From: Nocardioides sp.
GTDB taxonomy: Bacteria > Actinomycetota > Actinomycetes > Propionibacteriales > Nocardioidaceae
Direction: 5' to 3'
DNA length: 64,000 nucleotides
Assembly: GCF_030019515.1 (NCBI RefSeq)
Contig: NZ_JASEEQ010000015.1
Span: forward strand, 1 to 64,000
Under the pieces are notes generated by a model. The model had not been told where the DNA came from. It saw only the letters and a program-made list of their open reading frames with translations, and searched no databases. Both the position numbers and the translations under genes were made by a program. Positions 57,789 to 64,000 of this stretch are shown in pieces (position 1 is the stretch's first letter; every line of letters begins with the position of its first letter).

Positions 57789-58844
57789 ATGACGCAGATG
57801 ATGCAGGCCCTGGTGGTGCGCGAGCCCAACGTGCTCGAGATCGCCGAGGTTCCTGTGCCCGAGCCCGGCCGCAACGAGGTCCTGGCCCGAGTCCGCTCCG
57901 TCTCGATCTGCGGGACGGACGCCCACCTGATCAACGGTGACTACCCCGGGTTCTGGCCGCCCCAGTTCCCCTTCACCCCAGGCCACGAATGGGCGGGTGA
58001 CGTCGTGGCGCTCGGTGCGGGCGCGGACACTCTCGGCTGGCGGGTCGGCGACCGGGTCGCGGGCACGAGCCACAGCGCCTGTGGGGTCTGCCAGAAGTGT
58101 GTCGAGGGCCAGTACAACCTGTGTGAGAACTACGGCAGGCCGGCTCTCCACGCCCAGTACGGACACAATGCACAGGGCGTCAACGCCACCTACGCCGTGC
58201 ACAATGTCAAGGCCATCTTCCGGCTGCCCGATGACGTGAGCTTCGACGTCGGCGCCCTCGCAGACCCGGCCAGCATCGCCCTGCACGTAGCGCGTCGCGG
58301 GAACATCAAGCCCGGGGACACGGTCGCGATCACCGGAGCCGGCGCGATCGGGCTCCTGGCCGCCGACGCTGCACTCATCGATGGGGCCGCGCGCGTGGTC
58401 GTGGTGGGGCGCGGCCACCGCCTCGAGCGGGCTGCCGCCCTCGGGTTCGAGACCGTCGACACCCGCGCAGGCGACCCGGTCGCCGAGGTGCGTGAGCTGA
58501 CGGGCGGACTCGGCGCGGACGTGGTCCTCGAGTGTGCGGGGGTTCCCGAGACCCTGACCTGGGGGATGGCGATGCTGCGTCGTGGCGGTCGCTGCGCGAT
58601 GGTCGGCATCCCGACGGAAGACGTCAGCCTGAAGTGTCAGGCCCTCGTGCTCGATGAGCTCGAGCTGGTCGGTTCGCGCGCCTCCGCCGGTGAGATGCGC
58701 CGCGTCATGCCCTTCATCTCCAACGGGAGGATGCGAGCCGAGGAGCTGATCACCCACCACTTCCCGCTCTCGGAGTACGACAAGGCGCTGGCCACGTTCA
58801 ACGATCGGTCCAGCGGCGCGATCAAGATCATCGTCAACCCCTAG
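57789..58844 (+). CDS. Zinc-dependent alcohol dehydrogenase family protein (MDR)
   Basis: A 351-aa medium-chain dehydrogenase. The catalytic zinc site is SICGTDAHL plus GHEWAGDV. The structural zinc site has four Cys in SACGVCQKCVEGQYNLCEN. The NAD fold is VAITGAGAIGLLAADAAL. It is closest in pattern to sorbitol/threonine dehydrogenase-like enzymes that oxidise polyol or secondary alcohol groups. AGGAG precedes the ATG by 6 bases. It is the first gene of the plus arm and probably acts with the molybdenum hydroxylase on one substrate route. Confidence 0.9.
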   Translation: MTQMMQALVVREPNVLEIAEVPVPEPGRNEVLARVRSVSICGTDAHLINGDYPGFWPPQFPFTPGHEWAGDVVALGAGADTLGWRVGDRVAGTSHSACGVCQKCVEGQYNLCENYGRPALHAQYGHNAQGVNATYAVHNVKAIFRLPDDVSFDVGALADPASIALHVARRGNIKPGDTVAITGAGAIGLLAADAALIDGAARVVVVGRGHRLERAAALGFETVDTRAGDPVAEVRELTGGLGADVVLECAGVPETLTWGMAMLRRGGRCAMVGIPTEDVSLKCQALVLDELELVGSRASAGEMRRVMPFISNGRMRAEELITHHFPLSEYDKALATFNDRSSGAIKIIVNP

Positions 58845-58877
58845 GTCCCACGGTCTCCCGAGCTGAGAGGAGGGTCG

Positions 58878-59741
58878 GTGCGCTACTACCGTCCAGCGAC
58901 GACCGCACAGGCGGTGGCCGCTCTGGCCAGCCAGCCGCACACGTCCCGCATCCTGGTAGGTGGGACCGACCTCCTGGTCGCCGTGCGCCATCGGAGCGCG
59001 CAGCCCACGCTCGTGGTCGACATCAAGGGGGTACGGGACCTGACGGCGCCGATCAGCGTCGACGAGCAGGGGATCACCTTCGGCCCCACGGCGACGATGG
59101 GTGACGTCATCGCCCACCCCACGGTCCGTGAGTGGTTCCCGGCGCTCGTCGAAGCTGCAGGGCTGGTGGGATCGGTGGCCATCCGGAATCGGGCCAGCCT
59201 GATCGCGAACTCCGCCAACGGGTCTCCCGCGGCGGACACGTCACCGCCGCTGGTGTCGTTCAACGCCTCGGTCACCATCACCTCGGTCTCCGGAGAGCGG
59301 ACGAGTCTCCTGCGGGAGTTCTTCCTCGCCCCGCGCCGGACCCTGTGCGAGCCAGGCGAGATGGTGACCTCTCTGCGGGTACCTCGGCCTTCGCCAGGTA
59401 GCTCCTCCGCCTTCGAGCGGATGACCCGCCGCCGCGGCGTGGACCTGGCGACCTGCAGCGTCGGCGCGGTCGTGGACGCCGACGGTGCCATGACGGTCGG
59501 GCTCGGAGCCCTGGGCCCGACCACCCTCCTGGGCGGACCGGTCGCGCCGATCGACCTGACGTCTCAGGAGCAGCTGGAGCGAGCCGTCGACGCTCTGCTG
59601 GCGCCGGCGACGCCGATCGGCGACATCCGTGCCGGCAAGGCGTACCGGACCGCGATGGCCCGCGTGCTCGCCCGACGTGCCGTCCTCCGAGCCGCCGCGC
59701 GCCGCACCGACCCCGACCGACTGACAGGGAGAAGCTCATGA
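58878..59741 (+). CDS. Molybdenum hydroxylase FAD subunit (CoxM/XdhB type)
   Basis: A 287-aa FAD-binding subunit. FAD contacts are in ILVGGTDLLVAVRH and in ATMGDVIAHPTVREWFPALVEAAGLVGSVAIRNRASLIANSANGSPAADTSPPL. It transfers electrons from the Fe-S subunit to the acceptor. The start is GTG with GGAGGG upstream. The end overlaps the Fe-S gene (ATGA). Confidence 0.91.
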   Translation: MRYYRPATTAQAVAALASQPHTSRILVGGTDLLVAVRHRSAQPTLVVDIKGVRDLTAPISVDEQGITFGPTATMGDVIAHPTVREWFPALVEAAGLVGSVAIRNRASLIANSANGSPAADTSPPLVSFNASVTITSVSGERTSLLREFFLAPRRTLCEPGEMVTSLRVPRPSPGSSSAFERMTRRRGVDLATCSVGAVVDADGAMTVGLGALGPTTLLGGPVAPIDLTSQEQLERAVDALLAPATPIGDIRAGKAYRTAMARVLARRAVLRAAARRTDPDRLTGRSS

Positions 59742-60259
59742 TCCCTACCGAGGACCAGTCCGCCGACGAGGTCGGAGCCGACCTCGTCGTTGTCACGTGC
59801 AGCGTCAACGGGGAGTCGGCCAGGGTCTCCGTACCCCCCCATCGCACGCTGATGGACGCGCTCCGCAACGAGCTGGGTCTGACGGGTACCAAGACCTGTT
59901 GTGCCGAGGGGGAGTGCGGCGCCTGCACCGTGATCGTCGACGGCGCCACCGTGAACAGCTGCCTGATGCTCGCGGCTGAGGCAGAGGGCTGCGACATCCT
60001 CACGGTCGAGGGTCTGGGCGCCGGGGAGCCGGGCGGCCTGTGCGATCTGCAGGAGTCCTTCCTCGAGGCCGGCGCCGTGCAGTGCGGCTTCTGCATCCCG
60101 GGCCAGGTCATGGCAGCCGAGTACCTCCTGCGCACCAACCCGGATCCGTCCGTCGACGAGATCCGCGAAGGAATGTCGGGCAACCTGTGCCGTTGCGCGG
60201 GCTACCAGCGCATCGTCGCCGCAGTCGAGCTGACGGCGCGGAAGCGGGCGACCCGATGA
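59738..60259 (+). CDS. Molybdenum hydroxylase 2Fe-2S subunit (CoxS type)
   Basis: A 173-aa subunit with two [2Fe-2S] clusters. The plant-ferredoxin-type cluster is held by CCAEGECGACTV plus a later Cys in NSCLML, the second by QCGFCIPGQ and NLCRCAGYQR. All eight Cys are present. It is about 15 residues longer at the N-terminus than usual. The stop overlaps the large subunit start by ATGA. Confidence 0.93.
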   Translation: MIPTEDQSADEVGADLVVVTCSVNGESARVSVPPHRTLMDALRNELGLTGTKTCCAEGECGACTVIVDGATVNSCLMLAAEAEGCDILTVEGLGAGEPGGLCDLQESFLEAGAVQCGFCIPGQVMAAEYLLRTNPDPSVDEIREGMSGNLCRCAGYQRIVAAVELTARKRATR

Positions 60260-62571
60260 TCGAGCAGCACGGCTCCGAGCGGGAGGCACTGCGGACGGTG
60301 GGAGCGCCGATCCGGCGCTACGGCGGCGCGGCCCGGGTCAGCGGCCAGCAGGACTTCCTGGCCGACCTCCCCTTCCCGGATGCAGCCGCGGTGGCACTGG
60401 TCACCCTCCCGGTGGCGTGCGCAACCGTCACCGGCATCGATGGCAAGCGAGCCATGGAGATGCCGGGTGTGATCGCGGTGGTCAGCGCGGCCGACCTGCC
60501 GCAGCCGGTTCCTCGCTTCGGCATCTCCCATCAGGATCGCCCCGTGCTCGCGGACGGGGAGGTCCTCTTCCACGGAGAGCCGGTCGCGGCGGTGGTCGCC
60601 GAAACCCTCGACCAGGCCGAGGCCGGTGCGCGGGAGGTGGAGGTGGCCTTCGAGGAGAGGCCGGGCGTCTACAACGTGGATCAGGCGTTGGCGACCGGGG
60701 CCCCGCTCGTGAGGGATCCCTCCCGGCGCCCCGAGGACGACGAGAACCGCGACTCCAACGTCTTGGAGACCGCGTTGTACGAGTGGGGCGACACGACAGC
60801 CGCGGCCGGTGAGGCGGCGGTCATCGTGGAGAACACGTACACGTTCCCGATGGTGACCCACTTCCCGATCGAGCCGGGCGGCACCGTGGCGGTACCCACG
60901 GATGCGGGCGGCCTGGACATCTACTCCCCGGTGCAGCACCCCTATCTGCTGCAACGCACCATCGCCACGGTCACCGGTCTGCCGCTGTCCCAGGTCAGGG
61001 TCTTCGCCCCCGATCCGGGTGGTGGCTTCGGAGGCAAGCAGACCCCCCGGCTCGAGCCGCTGCTGGCGTTCTTGGCGCTGCAGACCGGTCGGCCCTGCCG
61101 GCTGGTGCTCTCGCTCGAGCAGACCTTCCAGATGATGCGGCGGGCGGCGTGCCGGGTCAAGGCCCGCACGGGCTTCGCCGACGACGGGGCGCTGATCTTC
61201 CACGAGCTGCACTGCGACTTCCTCATCGGGGCGTACGCCGACGTCGCCCCGCGGGTCATGACGAAGGGCAGCTACGTCGGTGCCGGCCCGTACCGGATCC
61301 CCCATGCCCGCACCGCCTCGCGCGCCGTCATGTCGAACACCACCCCCAGTACTGCCTTCCGTGGCTTCGGCGCCCCCCAGGTCGCATGGGCCACCGAGTC
61401 GCAGCTGGATGCCGGTGCCCGAGCGCTGGGGTTGGACGGGCTCCAGATCCGCCGACGGAACCTCGTGAACGTGGGTGAGGCGTTCTTCCGGGGCCCGTAC
61501 GAGGCCACCGCTGACGGGCACTGGCACGAGGCGCTGGAGAAGGCGGCCGAGCTGATCGGGTGGGGGCAGCCACTCGCACCCGGTCGGGGTCGAGGCATCG
61601 CCGTCGCCATCAAGCCCGGGGCGACCTCCGGCCTCTCCCAGAGCCTGGTGCGCTTCCTCGCGGACGGCAGTGCCATCGCCTACGCCGGCACCTCCGACAT
61701 GGGACAGGGCGCTCGGACGCTCTGGCAGCAGATCCTCGCTGACGAGCTCGGCAGCCCGCTGGACAAGATCCGCGTGGTGAGTGGGGACACCGGTGTCGTC
61801 CCGTTCGACCTGCAGACCTCGGCCAGCCGCTCCACGGTCTTCATGGGGAACGCGGTCCTCGAGGCGTGTCGTGACATCAGGAAGCGGGTGTTGGCCCTCT
61901 TCGCCGAGTCGACCGGGGTCGACGAGGCGATGCTCTCCGAGGCTCCGGGCGTGCTGATCACTCCCGACGGCGAGCTCTCCCTGCTCGAGGCGTCCCGCAT
62001 CGCGCTGGGCGCACTGGGCGGTGAGTTCGTCGGGCAGGGGACCGCCCGGATGCGCGGTCGCAAGGGACACCCGTTGGGCGGTGACGCGGCCTTCTACGAG
62101 TTCAACTGCACGGCGATCGAGGTGGAGGTCGACGTCGAGACCGGTGAGCTGCTGCTGCACCGGCACGTGTCGGTCAGCGACGTCGGCACGGAGCTCAACC
62201 CCATCCAGGTCACCTCCCAGGACGAGGGGGCCTCGATCATGGGGCTCGGTCACAGCCAGATGGAGCAGCTGCTCCTCGACGACCACGGAGTGATCCGCAA
62301 CCTGGGGGCGCTCGACTACCGGATCCCCACGTTCAAGGACGTGCCCGTCGAGCTGATCACCCACGGGATCGAGAACCACGACGGGCCCGGACCCTACGGG
62401 TCGAAGGGGATCAGCGAGGGCGCGTTGCTGTGCACCGCCGGCGCGCTGGGGTCGGCGGTCAGCGATGCCATCGGCATCCCGATCCGTGACCTACCGCTGA
62501 CACCCGAGCGGGTCTGGACCGCGCTGCACCCCGACGCGGCCGACCACCCCGGGGGCGAGGAACCTGCCTAG
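60256..62571 (+). CDS. Molybdenum hydroxylase catalytic subunit (xanthine dehydrogenase type)
   Basis: A 771-aa molybdopterin subunit. Cofactor and active-site elements include PDPGGGFGGKQ, STAFRGFGAPQ, TSDMGQGARTLWQQI, QTSASRSTVFMGNAV and the catalytic Glu in GSKGISEGALLC. The AFRGFGAPQ loop is that of xanthine dehydrogenase-like enzymes, not the AYRCSFR loop of form I CO dehydrogenase, so CO oxidation is unlikely. The substrate is probably an N-heterocycle or aldehyde. All three subunits are coupled by overlapping start and stop codons. No maturation (XdhC or CoxD/F) gene appears in the window. Confidence 0.9.
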   Translation: MIEQHGSEREALRTVGAPIRRYGGAARVSGQQDFLADLPFPDAAAVALVTLPVACATVTGIDGKRAMEMPGVIAVVSAADLPQPVPRFGISHQDRPVLADGEVLFHGEPVAAVVAETLDQAEAGAREVEVAFEERPGVYNVDQALATGAPLVRDPSRRPEDDENRDSNVLETALYEWGDTTAAAGEAAVIVENTYTFPMVTHFPIEPGGTVAVPTDAGGLDIYSPVQHPYLLQRTIATVTGLPLSQVRVFAPDPGGGFGGKQTPRLEPLLAFLALQTGRPCRLVLSLEQTFQMMRRAACRVKARTGFADDGALIFHELHCDFLIGAYADVAPRVMTKGSYVGAGPYRIPHARTASRAVMSNTTPSTAFRGFGAPQVAWATESQLDAGARALGLDGLQIRRRNLVNVGEAFFRGPYEATADGHWHEALEKAAELIGWGQPLAPGRGRGIAVAIKPGATSGLSQSLVRFLADGSAIAYAGTSDMGQGARTLWQQILADELGSPLDKIRVVSGDTGVVPFDLQTSASRSTVFMGNAVLEACRDIRKRVLALFAESTGVDEAMLSEAPGVLITPDGELSLLEASRIALGALGGEFVGQGTARMRGRKGHPLGGDAAFYEFNCTAIEVEVDVETGELLLHRHVSVSDVGTELNPIQVTSQDEGASIMGLGHSQMEQLLLDDHGVIRNLGALDYRIPTFKDVPVELITHGIENHDGPGPYGSKGISEGALLCTAGALGSAVSDAIGIPIRDLPLTPERVWTALHPDAADHPGGEEPA

Positions 62572-62709
62572 CGGTCGCGACCGGCGAGCCGAGGACCTTG
62601 CCGGCCGCGTGTCGCGCACGAACAGATCGATGCCGCGTACTGGCGGCGCCGCACCAGAGTGCTTCAACGGGTCTGAAGCAACCACAACGCAAGTGATCGG
62701 AGAAGAGTG

Positions 62710-63975
62710 ATGGAGCGCAAGGCTGTTGTGTGCCTCGCCGGGACCTTGGACACCAAGGGTGCGGAGTACGCCTATGTCAGGGACTGTCTGCTCGCTGCCG
62801 GAGTGGACGTCCATGTGATCGACTGCGGCGTCCTCGGGGAGCCGGGCTTCACGCCGGATGTCGACGCGGCCCACGTCGCCGAGCGGGCCGGCATCCGTCT
62901 CGAGGACTTCCAGTCCGGGGTCGAGGGCGCCGGGGGCCGGGTCCTGGCTGTCACGAAGATGAGCGAGGGTCTGCAGCAGATCCTCGAGGAGCTGGTGAGC
63001 CAGGACCGCATCGACGCGGTCGTCGGTCTCGGTGGGACGGGTGGCACCGACCTCCTCAGCGGCGCGTTCAAGAACCTCGGGCTGGGCTTCCCCAAGCTGA
63101 TCGTCAGCACGATGGCGTCCAACAACACCCGCCCGTACGTCGGCCACTCCGACCTGCACATGGCGAACGCAGTCACCGACATCGCCGGGCTCAACAGCAT
63201 CTCCAAGCAGGTGCTCGGCAACGCCGCCAACAGTGTCGCGGGCATGGCCAGGGGGAGGGCGCGGATCCGGGCCCAGGCCGAGGCCAGCAAGCCGCTGATC
63301 GCCGTCTCGATGTTCGGCGTGACCACCCCTGGGGTGATGCGCGTCCGAAGCCGCCTCGAGGCCGAGGGCTTCGAGGTCGTCACCTTCCACGCCGTCGGCG
63401 AGGGTGCCGGCATGGAGCACCTCATCGACCAGGGCGCCATCGACGGCCTCATCGACTACACGCTCCCCGAAGTGCTCAACCACTGGAACAAGGGCATCTT
63501 CGATCCCGGGTGCGAGCGCATGGCGGCCGCGATCCGGACGGGCATCCCGCAGGTGGTCGTGCCGGGTGCGATGGAGTGCTTCAACTTCGGCGCGGTGGAC
63601 ACGATCCCCGCCGAGTTCAACACCCCCGAACGGAACGTGCTCGTGCACAACCCGAACATCACCTCGCTCCTCGCTACTCCCGAGGAGCTCGTCAAGCTGG
63701 GCGAGTACCTCGCCGAGCACGTCAACCAGGCGTCCGGACCCAAGGCCGTCGGGCTGCCGCTGGCTGGCCTTGACAACTACTTCAAGGAGGGCAGCCAGTG
63801 GCATGGCGTCGACGTCACGCCGCTGTTCGACGCGATCCGCCGGACCCTCGACCCCGGCATCGAGCTTATCGAGATGCAGAACAACGCCAACGACGAGGAG
63901 TTCGCGGACGCCATCTTCGAGCTCTTCATGAAGCAGTGGGCCGTACGTGAGCAGCCGACCGTGGCGGTCGGGTGA
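62710..63975 (+). CDS. Tm-1-like ATP-binding (UPF0261) family protein
   Basis: A 421-aa protein. The N-terminal signature VCLAGTLDTKGAEYAYVRDCL, the VVGLGGTGGTDLLSGAF segment, PKLIVSTMASNNTRPYVG and the C-terminal FNTPERNVLVHNPNITSLLATPEE are family hallmarks. Plant Tm-1 binds ATP and inhibits viral replication; bacterial members act beside a PEP-mutase-like partner in poorly defined catabolic steps. ATG 62710 is preferred over GTG 62707 due to GGAGAAGAG spacing. The gap after the hydroxylase is 138 bp, with no obvious terminator. Confidence 0.87.
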   Translation: MERKAVVCLAGTLDTKGAEYAYVRDCLLAAGVDVHVIDCGVLGEPGFTPDVDAAHVAERAGIRLEDFQSGVEGAGGRVLAVTKMSEGLQQILEELVSQDRIDAVVGLGGTGGTDLLSGAFKNLGLGFPKLIVSTMASNNTRPYVGHSDLHMANAVTDIAGLNSISKQVLGNAANSVAGMARGRARIRAQAEASKPLIAVSMFGVTTPGVMRVRSRLEAEGFEVVTFHAVGEGAGMEHLIDQGAIDGLIDYTLPEVLNHWNKGIFDPGCERMAAAIRTGIPQVVVPGAMECFNFGAVDTIPAEFNTPERNVLVHNPNITSLLATPEELVKLGEYLAEHVNQASGPKAVGLPLAGLDNYFKEGSQWHGVDVTPLFDAIRRTLDPGIELIEMQNNANDEEFADAIFELFMKQWAVREQPTVAVG

Positions 63976-64000
63976 GCGAGATCGAGCCCGAGCCCACCCG
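63972..64000 (+). CDS. Start of a following gene (cut by the window edge)
   Basis: A GTG overlapping the preceding stop (GTGA) opens a frame beginning MSEIEPEPT. The coupling suggests the next member of the operon; bacterial Tm-1-like genes are often followed by a PEP-hydrolase-like gene, but nine codons cannot show this. Confidence 0.45.

Noticed and set aside
58207..58234. TCAA-N16-CCCGATGA match to the pilus promoter pattern
   Set aside because: It lies inside the alcohol dehydrogenase coding sequence (VKAIFRLPDD) far from any gene start, and has C at the first -10 position. I take it as a chance hit, useful as a reminder of the background rate.
60256..62571. Aerobic CO dehydrogenase large subunit
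   Set aside because: The form I active-site loop AYRCSFR is absent; the loop reads AFRGFGAPQ, as in xanthine dehydrogenase-type hydroxylases.

Overview
The window is chromosomal DNA of a very GC-rich actinobacterium. Support comes from the frequent GTG and TTG starts, the tightly overlapping operons, and a mycothiol biosynthesis gene (mshB), a thiol made only by Actinobacteria. The gene mix resembles Nocardioides or a relative, but the genus is an inference.

Layout. (1) 0.2-6.5 kb: two hybrid histidine kinases on the minus strand share 1,586 bp that differ at one base; the second has lost most of its membrane sensor. A membrane hydroxylase and a flavin oxidoreductase lie between them. (2) 6.6-27.2 kb: a complete type IV pilus locus. 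It holds a FliA/WhiG-type sigma factor, a cell-wall peptidase, a major pilin, four minor pilin-like proteins, pilT-pilC-pilB, a second pilT followed by an anti-sigma gene, pilM-N-O, two unknown genes and a prepilin peptidase. (3) 27.3-34.8 kb: three c-di-GMP enzymes, namely a PAS-GGDEF cyclase, a PAS-GGDEF-EAL phosphodiesterase and a GGDEF-EAL protein with a C-terminal MEDS-like domain. (4) 34.9-40 kb: mostly single genes (flavoprotein, lipoprotein, DUF202, phosphoesterase, thioesterase). (5) 40-48.4 kb: two large secreted Ig-like proteins with related ends, separated by a divergent DNA-binding protein. (6) 48.6-55 kb: Nudix hydrolase, VapC toxin, mshB, a VanW protein and a lipase. (7) 55-64 kb: a catabolic island with a three-subunit molybdenum hydroxylase and a divergent promoter carrying two identical operator-like sites.

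The central result is a regulatory circuit. The 166-aa protein encoded after the second pilT is an RsiG-type anti-sigma factor with two c-di-GMP-binding signatures of the form E-x3-S/T-x2-R-x3-H-x3-D. Its expected partner, a WhiG-type sigma factor, is encoded at the end of the pilin gene cluster. Five pilus or c-di-GMP transcription units (pilin, minor pilins, pilT-C-B, pilM-N-O and the diguanylate cyclase) are each preceded by TCAA, exactly 16 bases, then a box that is (G/A)CCGATGA in four cases and GCCGAAGC at the pilin. This closely resembles WhiG/FliA promoters (TAAA-N15/16-GCCGATAA). If the promoters work as read, the sigma factor drives the pilus genes, indirectly its own gene, and a cyclase whose product would arm RsiG against the sigma factor. 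That is a self-limiting loop, opposed by the EAL proteins next door.

A 64-bp repeat ending in a perfect 26-bp palindrome occurs three times. Two copies, in opposite orientation, flank an AbiEi/DUF559-like gene inserted between the pilT2-rsiG and pilMNO operons. I saw no tRNA, rRNA, CRISPR array or intact transposase.
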